This document shows, piece by piece, positions 1 through 9,698 of a DNA stretch of 64,000 bases (position 1 is the stretch's first letter; every line of letters starts with the position of its first letter). The stretch is from PFL25 sp046260155 (lineage in GTDB: Bacteria > Chloroflexota > Anaerolineae > Anaerolineales > UBA4823): assembly GCA_046260155.1 (NCBI GenBank), contig JBJYXV010000045.1, positions 62,001 to 126,000 on the forward strand, given 5' to 3'. A program made the translations under genes and the position numbers. A model generated the notes under the pieces. That model was not told where the DNA came from. It worked only from the letters and a program-made list of their open reading frames with translations, and made no database searches.

Positions 1-1411
1 ATCCATCCATCGTGAAGGGTATGGGACCCGCAGCAGCTATCCATTCTCCATTGTATTTCCTGGCGATATGGACATGCGTTCCATCCGCCGGCCCACCTTC
101 GCAGGAAGGGTGTCCAATTGGATCTCCCTGCTGGACGATGGTGCCCACCGGTGCCTGCTGGAAATCCGCCAGGTGCATGTAGAGCAATGCCCAACCCGTG
201 CCTTCGAAACCATCCCCGTCAAGATCCAGGACCAGGGCATTATTCTCCGAGCGCACCACCAAACCATCGGCTGCCGCGAGGACCCAGGCATTGGACGGTT
301 CACAACCAAATCGGTCACTGGCTGGGGCAAAATCAAGCGCAGCGAGTGCACCTTCCGTTTCCCAGGCTGGGTGTGGCCCGCTGGTGAAGCTCCATTCATG
401 GTCCAGTTCAAATGGCAGGATCATATCTGGTTGGGACAACCCGGGCGAAAATATCTCCTGGCTCAAATTCTCGGCTGCCCAGGCCTCGCTAAACAAATCC
501 CTGTGCAGCCTTATAAATCCATTTTCAGGATCCATCGCCTGGTACCAACCCTCCCGGTTTGTTAGCTGTGAAAAGAGGTAAGCCAGCGCTGCACTCCCCG
601 CATTCCAGTCAGGTGGCAGCTCGATCAGTGAGCCATCTGCCAGCAGTAAATTGTGCAGCAAACCCTGCCGCCATCCGTAATAACCCAAGGAAAGCTGGTT
701 GACCGTCCAACCCAACTGGCGGTAGAGCCCCCTGCGCTGTGGGTCGAGAACACCCATCAAGTAATTTTCATCGCTGCTTTCTTCAAGAGTGCCTGTCAAA
801 CAGCCACACTGGTATTCCAAAAGAGCGAGCAGCAAGCGCGGGTGAATCGAATTTTCTACTGCTGCTCGCTCAATGATCTCCGCAGCATCGGTCAATCCTG
901 TGCTGCGCATGTATTCCTGGTGGCTGCTCAGGAACCCGCCCAATGCGTTGACGCTTTCCCGGGTGTCAAAATGATAGGCACTGGGCGAATAAACCACTTC
1001 AGAGTCAGGCAGCAGCCTGGTGGTTGTTTGAGATTCGAACCCCGGTCTCTGGATCACCAGGATTTGGCCTGGATCGAGCAGCTGGTCAGTTGGCACAGGT
1101 TGATTGGTGTTTATTTCGCTGGTTCGAACCTGAAAACGGGCTGCAATGACCTCCAGGGTGTCCCCTGATTGCGTCTGGTATTCCCAGGCATCCGTTTGAG
1201 ATTCAACACGGTACCCTGGATTTCCCGGTACCTGATCTTCATTGTGAAGTATGGATTCAAAGGAGGATTCTTGATCAATCGCCTGGACAGCCTGGGTGTG
1301 GAATCCGAGCGTAAAGACCAAAATTAATGTGGGCAAAATACCTCGCCCGATCTGCTCAACTGCACGCGGCAGGCGATTATGGAGCAAATTTCTCCTTGGA
1401 TTTTGAAACAT
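1..1411 (-). CDS. LysM + M23 metallopeptidase, paralog 3 (3' end cut by window edge)
   Basis: Reading leftward from an ATG at 1409-1411, the frame stays open for about 470 codons and runs off position 1, so the C-terminus is missing. The product has an N-terminal hydrophobic segment (about residues 20-36), a LysM-like module (YQTQSGDTLEVIAARF, about 69-112), a helical middle part shared with its two neighbours (RLLLALLEYQ, GLYRQLGWTVNQLS), and an M23 (LytM/lysostaphin) peptidase domain. Zinc ligands are visible: His and Asp in the GPH...ALDF stretch and the final His pair in GTHVHIA. The family cleaves peptidoglycan cross-bridges outside the cytoplasm. It lies 4 bp after the stop of the next paralog, so the three are probably cotranscribed. 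One odd residue is the Cys pair in EYQCGCLTG, where the paralogs have EYQSGWV. The family call is firm; the substrate is unknown. Confidence 0.85.
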   Translation of the reverse strand, partial: MFQNPRRNLLHNRLPRAVEQIGRGILPTLILVFTLGFHTQAVQAIDQESSFESILHNEDQVPGNPGYRVESQTDAWEYQTQSGDTLEVIAARFQVRTSEINTNQPVPTDQLLDPGQILVIQRPGFESQTTTRLLPDSEVVYSPSAYHFDTRESVNALGGFLSSHQEYMRSTGLTDAAEIIERAAVENSIHPRLLLALLEYQCGCLTGTLEESSDENYLMGVLDPQRRGLYRQLGWTVNQLSLGYYGWRQGLLHNLLLADGSLIELPPDWNAGSAALAYLFSQLTNREGWYQAMDPENGFIRLHRDLFSEAWAAENLSQEIFSPGLSQPDMILPFELDHEWSFTSGPHPAWETEGALAALDFAPASDRFGCEPSNAWVLAAADGLVVRSENNALVLDLDGDGFEGTGWALLYMHLADFQQAPVGTIVQQGDPIGHPSCEGGPADGTHVHIARKYNGEWIAAAGPIPFTMDG

Positions 1412-1415
1412 CACC

Positions 1416-3029
1416 TTACGGATCTGTGCTCCTGCGAATAATCTGGGATTCAAATGGGCTGAGCGGGTTCGCAGGAATGGATTGATTCCCACGGGTCATT
1501 GTGCCATCATAAGCTTTCTCCCCTGCATGTACAGTCCAACCGCTCATCACGAATGGTAGTGGGCCATCCGCTACGATCCATTCGCCGTTATACTTGCGTG
1601 CCATGTGCAGGTGTGTACCCGTCGAAAATCCACCCTCGCAGGAGGGGTGACCGATAAAATCCCCTCTTTCCACCCAGGTCCCGGGAGCTACTCTCCCCCG
1701 GTCTGCAATATGCAGGTAAATTAACACCCATCCAGTTTGCTCTCGTCCATCGCCATCCAGATCAATGGATACAACACCGTTTTCCGAACGCACCACCAGT
1801 CCCGATGCGGCAGCCACGGTATACACATCCGTGTCGAAGCAGCCAGGGACGAGGCTTCCAGGGGCGAAATCCACCGCAGCCCAGGCACCGTCACGCTCCC
1901 AGGCGCCGTGGGGACCTCCAGAATAGCTCCAAATCTGGTTGAGCATGAAGGGTAAAATCAAGCGTGGTTGCTCCAGGTCAGGCGGGTAGAGCGGTTCAAC
2001 ACTCATCGCCCTCACCCAGGGACTGCCAAACATGTTTTCATACAACGCTGGAAATCCATTATCAAGATCCAAAGCTGCTACCCATTGCTCACTATCATAC
2101 AATTGGGCAAAATAGTACTGCAGCGCAGCAGTACCGGCATTTAAATCTGGCGCCAGCCGGGCAGTGACACCATCTTTGAATTTGATCTCGGTCAAGCGTC
2201 CTTCCCGCCAACCATAATAGCCGATTGAAAGCTGGTTGACTGCCCACGCCAGCTGCTTGTACAGGCCTTGATCTCTGGGTCTGGTCTGCCCTAGCGGGAA
2301 ATCTAATGATCCAGCTGGTTCCGGGTTGTATACCCAACCACTCTGGTATTCCAAAAGTGCCAGCAGCAAGCGTGGGTTGATTGAATTCTCCGTGGCGATA
2401 CGCTGCACGACATCCGGTCCGGTGGTGACCCCAGTTGTAGCCAGGTATTGGCTGTAATCTTTCAAATAACCCCCAGCCTGGACAGCATATTCAGTGACGT
2501 CGAAATCCAGAGCAGACGGGGAATAGACCACTTCACTGTCCGGCATAAAATGCTGGGACGAGGTTGTATTTGCCAGGCGATGCGGGATAATCAGCACCTG
2601 TCCAGGGTTGAACAGGGCTCGTTCAGGGATATCATCCGGGGACATGACCTCCTCTGGTTGTACCCCAAATCTGGTGGCAACCACTGGTAGCGTATCACCA
2701 GCCTGTGTGTAGTAAATAATCGGCGTGGTGTTAATAATCGGTTCAGTGGCGGTCTGTGTGGGAGTGAGCGTTGGTGGAGACTCGGATGTCACCTCGATCT
2801 CAGCAACTTCTGTAAAATCAGGTTCTGGGAGCTCAAGTTCTACGGTGGCTACAACGCCACCGCCAATTGAAGCGCCACCTGCAGCCGTTGAAGTTGGCTT
2901 GTTTTCCCCACCCGGAGCGATAAAAGTTGGCTCTGAGGCCGAGCGTGGGGAAAGTGAGCAAGCCAGGCTGACACCCGCAAAGAATAAACTGCCTAGCAGA
3001 GCGAATTTAATCCAGGATCTGCGCATCAT
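1416..3029 (-). CDS. LysM + M23 metallopeptidase, paralog 2
   Basis: A 537-residue secreted or membrane-anchored peptidoglycan hydrolase candidate. It starts with a hydrophobic segment (residues 8-24) ending in SLAC, an imperfect lipobox, so lipoprotein processing is possible but not certain. A Thr/Pro/Glu-rich linker follows (about 30-100). A LysM module (YTQAGDTLPVVATRFGV...NPGQVLIIP, about 106-150) should bind glycan strands. A conserved helical region (190-330) is shared with the neighbours. The C-terminal M23 domain (about 365-510) keeps the zinc ligands: GPHG...AAVDF and GTHLHMA. The start is ATGATG, 1 bp after the upstream stop. It is the middle of three paralogs in one transcription unit. 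Confidence 0.9.
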   Translation of the reverse strand: MMRRSWIKFALLGSLFFAGVSLACSLSPRSASEPTFIAPGGENKPTSTAAGGASIGGGVVATVELELPEPDFTEVAEIEVTSESPPTLTPTQTATEPIINTTPIIYYTQAGDTLPVVATRFGVQPEEVMSPDDIPERALFNPGQVLIIPHRLANTTSSQHFMPDSEVVYSPSALDFDVTEYAVQAGGYLKDYSQYLATTGVTTGPDVVQRIATENSINPRLLLALLEYQSGWVYNPEPAGSLDFPLGQTRPRDQGLYKQLAWAVNQLSIGYYGWREGRLTEIKFKDGVTARLAPDLNAGTAALQYYFAQLYDSEQWVAALDLDNGFPALYENMFGSPWVRAMSVEPLYPPDLEQPRLILPFMLNQIWSYSGGPHGAWERDGAWAAVDFAPGSLVPGCFDTDVYTVAAASGLVVRSENGVVSIDLDGDGREQTGWVLIYLHIADRGRVAPGTWVERGDFIGHPSCEGGFSTGTHLHMARKYNGEWIVADGPLPFVMSGWTVHAGEKAYDGTMTRGNQSIPANPLSPFESQIIRRSTDP

Positions 3030-3030
3030 A

Positions 3031-4575
3031 CTATCTTTTTATCTCGTTAATCTCGTCACGACCATCCCAGGCTTCAATCGTTTGCCCATCCTTGACCAGA
3101 TAGCCATCATACTCATACCCTGCTCCAATGCTCGTCCATCCATCCAGGATGAAAGGCAGATCCTGATCAGCAGGAATCCATTCTCCATTATACCGGCGAG
3201 CCAGGTGAAGGTGGGTTCCTGACGAGACACCCCCTTCACACGATGGATGTCCAATCTGGCCGCCTGCGGGTACATAAGTGCCCGCCCGGACCCGCTGGTT
3301 TGAATCGACATGCATATACAGCACTGTCCATCCGGTTTGTTCCAGCCCATCGTTATCCAAATCTTGGACCACCGCACCATTCTCCGCGCGCAGGATCACG
3401 CCATCCGCGACTGCCACGATCCATGCATCGCTGTCTACACAACCTAACACATCCCCTGGTGGAGCGAAATCAAGCGCTGCCCAGGCCGATCCACTCCCCC
3501 AACCACCATGAGGCCCACCGGTAAATGACCAGGATATCCCCTGCTCAAATGGCAGCTGCATGGTCGGCTGTGTCAATCCAGCCGGAACCAAAGGATCGAT
3601 GCTTTGCAGGAAGGGGTAGCCAAAAAGTTCATTGTACGTGGCAAACAGCCCACCGGGGCTGACCGCCTGCTCCCATTCTGCCCCGTCATACAGCTGGGAG
3701 AAGAAATGCTGCACTCCCGCAGTGCCTGCATTAATCGAGGGATCGATGCTCAACAATGTTCCATCAGACAGGATCCAGACTGGTACACCATTCACCCGCC
3801 AGAGATAATACCCCCGGTTGAGGTTGTCCGCAGCCCAGGCCAGCTGGTTGTAGAGGCCTTTCCGCCATTCAACCAGGATCCCAATTGGATAGTCCAGGGT
3901 TTCCTCAGCAGGCTCCGATTTCGTTACCCATCCACTCTGGTATTCCAAAACTGCCAGCAGCAAGCGGGGGTTAACAGAAAATTCTTCAGCCACCCGCTGC
4001 ACGATCTTCACCCCGCTGAGTTTGCGTTCATTGACCTCTTCATTATAGCTGGATAAGTACCCCCCTTGCTGGTGGACAAATTCTGCCAGGTGGAAATCCG
4101 CGCTGGCCGGACTGTAGACCAATTCGGAATTGGGGATGATTTTGAATCCAGGTGCAACCCCTTGCGGTTGGGGTGCGGGGATGGTGAGTTTCTGGCCGAT
4201 TTCCAGGTAATCCGGCTGGCTGATATCATTGGCTGCCAGCAGCGCTTCCACACTTACGGAATAGTTCCTGGCGATATTATGCAAAGAATCATTGGGCTGG
4301 ACGATATATTGTTCCACTTCTTGCCGCAGGGGAGGCAGTGTGCGAGGTAAATCCGGGGTTGGCGTCACGATGGGTACAAATTGAGTTTGGGTTGCACTTA
4401 CCAGGTTAATCGCTTGTTCCTGGGATGCCGGGTTACCACTTTGCTTGGAATCTCCCCCCGGGGGGATCCAAATTTCATCATCCATCGCCAGCACCAGAAT
4501 TGCGGTGAAGAGTAAACCGATCAGGAGCATTCCTGAGATAATAACCTTCCCCGGCGTGATCAAATTGCGCATCAT
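3031..4575 (-). CDS. LysM + M23 metallopeptidase, paralog 1 (first of the tandem)
   Basis: A 514-residue protein with the same design as the two genes after it: an N-terminal membrane segment (about 10-30, VIISGMLLIGLLFTAILVLA), a linker, a LysM module (YIVQPNDSLHNIARNYSVSVEALLAANDI, about 90-133), a shared helical region (about 165-330) and a C-terminal M23 peptidase domain with zinc ligands in GPHGGW...ALDF and GTHLHLA. There is no lipobox here, so this copy is probably held by its N-terminal helix, unlike paralog 2. It is the promoter-proximal gene of the cluster. No clear Shine-Dalgarno sequence precedes the ATGATG start. The likely role is cell-wall remodelling outside the cytoplasm. Confidence 0.9.
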   Translation of the reverse strand: MMRNLITPGKVIISGMLLIGLLFTAILVLAMDDEIWIPPGGDSKQSGNPASQEQAINLVSATQTQFVPIVTPTPDLPRTLPPLRQEVEQYIVQPNDSLHNIARNYSVSVEALLAANDISQPDYLEIGQKLTIPAPQPQGVAPGFKIIPNSELVYSPASADFHLAEFVHQQGGYLSSYNEEVNERKLSGVKIVQRVAEEFSVNPRLLLAVLEYQSGWVTKSEPAEETLDYPIGILVEWRKGLYNQLAWAADNLNRGYYLWRVNGVPVWILSDGTLLSIDPSINAGTAGVQHFFSQLYDGAEWEQAVSPGGLFATYNELFGYPFLQSIDPLVPAGLTQPTMQLPFEQGISWSFTGGPHGGWGSGSAWAALDFAPPGDVLGCVDSDAWIVAVADGVILRAENGAVVQDLDNDGLEQTGWTVLYMHVDSNQRVRAGTYVPAGGQIGHPSCEGGVSSGTHLHLARRYNGEWIPADQDLPFILDGWTSIGAGYEYDGYLVKDGQTIEAWDGRDEINEIKR

Positions 4576-4797
4576 TCAGGTTATTCTATCCTTAAATAAA
4601 TCCTTTCGGGGAGCTTTCTCATTTCCTTAATAGGCACTGCTTTGTATATAATCCTCTTCAGCTAGTGCAAATTAGATGCCAAAAAATCTTCAGCAAGGTG
4701 TGTAATCCTGATATCCTGATAAAGAAGCGCACAATTAAACGGTTTATTGATTCCGCTCTCGGTGCCTATAGCATAATCTGCACTCTCGGGGTACAAT

Positions 4798-4852
4798 AGG
4801 AAAATATTAATTTGATCTCATCCAGATTTAACCTATAATTAAACTACCGTTT
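4798..4852 (+). repeat. Left copy of 55-bp gap-flanking duplicate
   Basis: These 55 bases are identical to 4953-5007 on the other side of the N run. Identical contig ends of this length are expected when an assembler leaves two overlapping contigs unmerged, so this is more likely artefact than biology. Confidence 0.9.
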
Positions 4853-4952
4853 NNNNNNNNNNNNNNNNNNNNNNNNNNNNNNNNNNNNNNNNNNNNNNNN
4901 NNNNNNNNNNNNNNNNNNNNNNNNNNNNNNNNNNNNNNNNNNNNNNNNNNNN
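4853..4952. other. Assembly gap, exactly 100 N
   Basis: A run of exactly 100 N, the usual placeholder for a gap of unknown size. With identical 55-bp flanks, the true gap is probably negative, so the real sequence would be about 155 bp shorter. Confidence 0.95.
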
Positions 4953-5007
4953 AGGAAAATATTAATTTGATCTCATCCAGATTTAACCTATAATTAAACT
5001 ACCGTTT
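4953..5007 (+). repeat. Right copy of 55-bp gap-flanking duplicate
   Basis: Identical to 4798-4852. See the left copy for interpretation. Confidence 0.9.
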
Positions 5008-5202
5008 AAAAGGGCAAGCTATAGATTCGTAAGAGGTACATTCTCGGCTCCGCCAGGTTCAACCAATACTTACTTTTATGCACAAGCGGAACCCACCCAT
5101 CACTCTAACTACCAGGGGGTTTTTCACCGCGAATATTTCTCAACGAATATCGAATCAGCATATTCCGAACTCTTGTGTCCATCGACGGATAAAGATCGTT
5201 CA

Positions 5203-5235
5203 ATTCTCCTCACTCAATCTATGAGGGAGGAGAAT
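5203..5235 (+). promoter_or_regulatory. Stem-loop upstream of the propeller/cohesin gene
   Basis: ATTCTCCTC at 5203-5211 pairs with GAGGAGAAT at 5227-5235. After one mismatch, CTC (5213-5215) can pair with GAG (5223-5225). No T run follows, so it is not a standard terminator. It sits about 65 bp before the start codon, probably in the 5' leader. It could be an mRNA-stabilising hairpin or an operator. Confidence 0.4.
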
Positions 5236-5299
5236 AGTAACCACTAAATCATTAGTTCCACGCTAATTTTTCATCACCAGACCCTATGGAGGTTTATCA

Positions 5300-8200
5300 A
5301 TGAAGAAAAGCACAATTCTTAGCAACGTATTTATTGTCCTTGTACTTATCCTGACCGCAGCCGGATTATCAGGACAGGATTCTGTCCTGGCCCAATCCGG
5401 TGATGACGTCGAACTTCAGGCAGCAGATGCTTCTATGCCGCCTCCAACCGATGTTTTCCCCGGGCTTCAAAGGGCTCTTTTCCCGCCCAATCCAGCCCAA
5501 AATAATGATCGCTGGGCAGCTGGATCAGTACCCGATGTATCCGGTGCCCCGGGAACCTACTGGTATGTACAGGCTGTTAACGATTGGATTGCGGTCTACA
5601 TCAAAGATGGCACCCAGGTTTACAGCAATACACTGAATGGCTTCTGGGGTACTTATGGCAACACCGGAACTCTCTGTGATGGTGCTGGTTCGCGTGGTCA
5701 GCCGAACGTGCTCTTCGATGAAGGCTCGGGGCGCTTCGTGATCGCGGATGTCGCTTACGACGATATCGATAATGGACCTTATTACATCTGCATCATCACC
5801 TCCGATGAGGAAGGTGTTGCACTGAATTCCTACGCCCTGGATACCGATACGGGTCAGAACAATTACTACCCGGATTCGGTCAAACTCGGCATCTGGCAGG
5901 ACAGCTACTACCTGGCAGCCAATATGGTCGACATCGATAACAACGGCTTGGTGCGCACACCCTATGGTGCAAAGGTCTGGGCTCTGAAAGGTGCTGATAT
6001 GACCACCTGCAAAGACCTGAACAACGACACCTTTTGCGAATTCGACTTCATGAGCCATTACCTGAACGAAACCTTCGATTATCACTACCTTGTCCCCAGC
6101 ACCTATAGTGGTTTAGCACCCACAGCGGACACACCTAACTATTTCGCAACCATCAAGCCAGGTAAATTCTATATCTGGGAGTTCGAGGTCGACTGGAATT
6201 CCTTTACTTCCTCATTCGGGAACAATCTCAATCCATCCTATACCATCAATACCGATACTTCTGGTATCTGGGCTACCGGCAGCATAGTACCTCAGTGGGA
6301 TGTCCCTGAAAAAGTGGATGTTCATGGCGAACGCCTGGGAACTCCCCTGCAGTACCGCATCGTGGATGGGGTTCCAGCTCTCTGGGTCACGCATGCTGTT
6401 GAATCCGGTCAGGGCACTGGCCAGCGCTGGTACGAAATCCGCTTTGACGAACAGGATAAACCGCTCTTCTTCCAGGATGGCACCTTTGCCCCCGATGATG
6501 ATTACCGCTGGAACGGCAGCCTGGCCGTGGATGGTGCGGGAAACATGGCACTGGGATACAACGTCTCCACCGATGAGACCGCTGCTAGCCTGCGGTTTTA
6601 CCCGGAGATCCGCTACGCAGGTCGTCTGAGAACAGACCTGAACGGTACCCTGCCCCGCACGGAGGTGCTGTTCGAAGAAGGCGGCTACCCGGTTTATGAT
6701 GGTTTTCAATATGACAATGACGGTGTACCTGATGGACCCTGGGGACGCCAGAGCCATATGTCGGTTGATCCCCTTGACGACTGCATCTTCTGGTATACCA
6801 ACATGTACTATGATGCAAATTCCAACGGCACCGATTGGCGCACTGCCATCGGCTGGTTCAGCTTCCCGCAGTGCGGAGCTGGTCAAACCAAGCGCGTCTC
6901 GCTCAGCACTCAGGATGCCCAGGGGAATGGCACCTCCGGCCTGGACTTCGAGATGTACAGTGTCGGTATCTCTGCATCCGGACGCTATGTGGCGTTCTCC
7001 TCGGAAGCCAGTACGCTGGTCAGTGGCGACAACGCCGGACACCGGGATGTCTTCCTGCGTGATCGAGACTATGACGAGGATGGCATTTACGACGAACCAG
7101 GAGAAGTCCTGACCACTCGCATCTCTACCGGGTGGGATGGCTCGGAAGCCAATGACGATTCCTGGGAGGTTTCTGTCTCCGGTTTCGGCCTCTATGACCT
7201 CAATGACAATGGCAGCCTGGCAGATGAGGTCGAAATTGATGGGCGCTACGTTACTTTCAGCTCCGATGCAGACAACCTTGTCGAACCGGAAGGTTTCCCG
7301 GACAGCAACCACGCCCGCGATATCTTCGTCTACGACCGCATCACCGGCGAGACCATCCGTGCTTCGGTGCGAGATCTCACCGAAAAATCGGTCGGCAACA
7401 ATACTTCGGACCAGCCCTTTATTTCACAAACCGGTGATTACGTTGTTTTCCGGTCCAAAGCCACCAATTTAATCCTGCCAACCGCTGATATCAACAATTC
7501 GATTGCCGATATCTATCTCCGCGATCTGACCATGGATCGCACTTACCTGGTTTCGGTTGACGCTGGTGGAGTCCAGCACGCAGAAGAATCCGCCTACCCC
7601 ACGATTTCAGATGATGGTCTGCTTGTCGCTTTCCAATCCCGGGCTGACCTGGCGGGTGGGGATGGCAATGGTACCGGATGGGACGTCTTCGTGCGTGACC
7701 TGGTTACACCAACCACAGTGCGCGTTTCGGGAGGCAATGGGGATTCCTACACACCCTATATCTCAGGAGGTGGGCAGTACGTGGTCTTCGCCTCTCGTGC
7801 AGATAACCTGCCGATACCAAATCCCGACACCAATGGATACGCGGATATCTTCATTTATGACTTGTTGCCCCCAAATGACACGGATCGCGTATCTGTCAAC
7901 TTCTACGGCGGAGAGGCATTAAATGGAGATTCTTACTCGCCGTCGGTCACCTCGGATGGGCGCTATATCTCCTTCGCCTCAGATGCGAACAACCTCGATG
8001 TCCATCTGCAGGACACCAACAACCAGCGGGATATTTACCTGCATGATCGCACCATCGGTCTCACCCTGCCCTTCGCTACTTTCGGATTGACCAAGCGTGT
8101 TTCGCTGGATTATCAAGGCGGCCAAACCAATGGTGGTTCTTTTGCACCGGTGATTGCTCCAAATGGCAGGCATATCGCCTACGTCTCCGCCGCGACGGAT

Positions 8201-9487
8201 CTGGTGAACAACGATACCAATAATGCCTGGGATGTCTTCGCTTATGATAGTCACCGGGTTATCCCCACTTTCCTGACCATTCCCACCAATGTCAGCGGTG
8301 GAGTTGGTGATATCGTCTCGGTGCCTGTGAAATTCAAGAACGGGTACGCCATCGATTCAACCGTGTTCTCGATCGATTTTGATGAAGTGTGCCTGTCGTT
8401 CAATCCATCCTTAGCCGGCGCGGTAACCTTCAATTTGCCTTCCGACTTTATCAAAACCTGGACTTACAACGCAGCAGACAAGGATGGGGAGATCGATATC
8501 TCGATTTACGATCATATCGCCCCCCGGACACTGATCCCGGAGGGCACGATAGTCCGCATTAAGTTTAAGATCAAGTCCGCCTGCCTACCCGCTCCTGGAT
8601 CGATCAACAATGCCCGTGTCGGATTTTCCTCCGACCCGCATGCATCCTTCGGCAGCAATGGACAGAGCATCCTGGGTTATGCCTCGGATGGATTTGTACG
8701 CATCCTGGCCGGAAAATTGGGTGACTGCAACGGTGATGATACGGTCGACGCGGGCGATTTGAGCGCTCTGGTGCTTGAATTCTTCGACGGTGATGGGGTT
8801 TTACCGGCAAACACGCCTTCCGGCAGCTACCCCGGTAACCCGATCGGTTGTAATCCCAACCAGGATATGGTAGTTGATGCAGGCGACCTCTCCTGTACTG
8901 TGCTGATCATCTGGGGAGGTGGCAGTGCAGCCTGCACGGGAACACTCTCCGCCGCCAGCAATCTGTCCAGTCAATTTGTCGATAAAGTCTCGCTGACATT
9001 GCCTGAATCTTACCCCGCTATCCCCAGGCAGCAGGTTTCCCTACCTGTTTCACTGGACCCCAAAGGAAAACTGCTGACCAGCTTGGTCTTCTCAATCGAC
9101 CTCGACCAATCCTGGTTATCGTTCGACTCCAGCGATGGGAACCATGATGGTGTACCCGACTCGATCAGCCTAAATCTCCCACCAGGTTATGTGGCTTCGA
9201 CTGCATATGACCCGGGGGACACGGATGGCGAACTTGATGTCGTCATTTACTATCCAGGGGTGGCTTCGACCCCCCTGCCTGCCGGTAATCTAATGACCTT
9301 TAAACTCAAAGCGGGAGCACCACAGGGCAATTTCGTCGCTGAGGTGAAATCGTCGCTGGATCCCCAGGCTTCCTTTGGCAGCACCACGGGGACCAGTGTT
9401 CCAGGAACACTGGTAGATGGCTCGGTGTGGATTTTCAACACCCTGCTCAACCAGATTTATCTTCCTTTCTCGATTGACACCCGGTAA
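5300..9487 (+). CDS. Secreted beta-propeller protein with cohesin-like and dockerin-like domains
   Basis: A 1395-residue exported protein. A signal peptide spans about 1-32 (cut near VLA/QSG). Residues about 40-530 form a large unassigned beta-rich region. Residues about 540-980 hold repeated PD40/TolB-type blades, each with a GRYVAFSS-like strand followed by a DIFVYDR-like strand. A cohesin-like domain follows (about 985-1135). A dockerin-like pair of calcium loops comes next (about 1137-1210: GDCNGDDTVDAGDLS and NQDMVVDAGDLS). A second cohesin-like domain (about 1226-1380) ends in NQIYLPFSIDTR. There is no sortase signal and no recognisable catalytic domain. The start is supported by GGAGGT 7 bp upstream of ATG. 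The dockerin could bind cohesins in this protein or in the next gene. The function is unknown; surface assembly or polymer binding is an inference. Confidence 0.8.
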   Translation: MKKSTILSNVFIVLVLILTAAGLSGQDSVLAQSGDDVELQAADASMPPPTDVFPGLQRALFPPNPAQNNDRWAAGSVPDVSGAPGTYWYVQAVNDWIAVYIKDGTQVYSNTLNGFWGTYGNTGTLCDGAGSRGQPNVLFDEGSGRFVIADVAYDDIDNGPYYICIITSDEEGVALNSYALDTDTGQNNYYPDSVKLGIWQDSYYLAANMVDIDNNGLVRTPYGAKVWALKGADMTTCKDLNNDTFCEFDFMSHYLNETFDYHYLVPSTYSGLAPTADTPNYFATIKPGKFYIWEFEVDWNSFTSSFGNNLNPSYTINTDTSGIWATGSIVPQWDVPEKVDVHGERLGTPLQYRIVDGVPALWVTHAVESGQGTGQRWYEIRFDEQDKPLFFQDGTFAPDDDYRWNGSLAVDGAGNMALGYNVSTDETAASLRFYPEIRYAGRLRTDLNGTLPRTEVLFEEGGYPVYDGFQYDNDGVPDGPWGRQSHMSVDPLDDCIFWYTNMYYDANSNGTDWRTAIGWFSFPQCGAGQTKRVSLSTQDAQGNGTSGLDFEMYSVGISASGRYVAFSSEASTLVSGDNAGHRDVFLRDRDYDEDGIYDEPGEVLTTRISTGWDGSEANDDSWEVSVSGFGLYDLNDNGSLADEVEIDGRYVTFSSDADNLVEPEGFPDSNHARDIFVYDRITGETIRASVRDLTEKSVGNNTSDQPFISQTGDYVVFRSKATNLILPTADINNSIADIYLRDLTMDRTYLVSVDAGGVQHAEESAYPTISDDGLLVAFQSRADLAGGDGNGTGWDVFVRDLVTPTTVRVSGGNGDSYTPYISGGGQYVVFASRADNLPIPNPDTNGYADIFIYDLLPPNDTDRVSVNFYGGEALNGDSYSPSVTSDGRYISFASDANNLDVHLQDTNNQRDIYLHDRTIGLTLPFATFGLTKRVSLDYQGGQTNGGSFAPVIAPNGRHIAYVSAATDLVNNDTNNAWDVFAYDSHRVIPTFLTIPTNVSGGVGDIVSVPVKFKNGYAIDSTVFSIDFDEVCLSFNPSLAGAVTFNLPSDFIKTWTYNAADKDGEIDISIYDHIAPRTLIPEGTIVRIKFKIKSACLPAPGSINNARVGFSSDPHASFGSNGQSILGYASDGFVRILAGKLGDCNGDDTVDAGDLSALVLEFFDGDGVLPANTPSGSYPGNPIGCNPNQDMVVDAGDLSCTVLIIWGGGSAACTGTLSAASNLSSQFVDKVSLTLPESYPAIPRQQVSLPVSLDPKGKLLTSLVFSIDLDQSWLSFDSSDGNHDGVPDSISLNLPPGYVASTAYDPGDTDGELDVVIYYPGVASTPLPAGNLMTFKLKAGAPQGNFVAEVKSSLDPQASFGSTTGTSVPGTLVDGSVWIFNTLLNQIYLPFSIDTR

Positions 9488-9519
9488 TTGAAGAAGGTAA
9501 TAAAGAAGCAGCAGCAATC

Positions 9520-9552
9520 GGAGTGGACAGGTTTTTATGGCCTGTCCACTCC
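9520..9552 (+). terminator. Hairpin after the propeller/cohesin gene
   Basis: GGAGTGGACAGG at 9520-9531 pairs perfectly with CCTGTCCACTCC at 9541-9552 around a 9-base loop. The stem is strong, but no T tract follows. It is either a weak or factor-assisted terminator or an mRNA 3'-end stabiliser between two related genes. Confidence 0.5.
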
Positions 9553-9698
9553 AACCAACTGAATACTTGTAGATTTACCTGGTTACCTACATCTCTTTTG
9601 GCTGATCAACCCGGTAGATCAACATCAGGCGGTGATTGGTCACCAACCCGCATCAACAGGTACTACTTCAGTTCCTAAAACTGCACAAGGGAGCTAAC

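Larger units (their letters stand above)
4576..5299. other. Divergent intergenic region with assembly gap
   Basis: This stretch separates the minus-strand peptidase cluster from the plus-strand propeller/cohesin gene. It is AT-rich and holds the 100-N gap, the duplicated gap flanks and a stem-loop at 5203-5235. No credible gene is present. Promoters for both directions must lie here, but I could not pick convincing -35/-10 pairs. Confidence 0.7.

Noticed and set aside
4798..5007. 55-bp direct repeat as a biological element
   Set aside because: The copies sit exactly at the two edges of the N run, as assembler overlap would produce.
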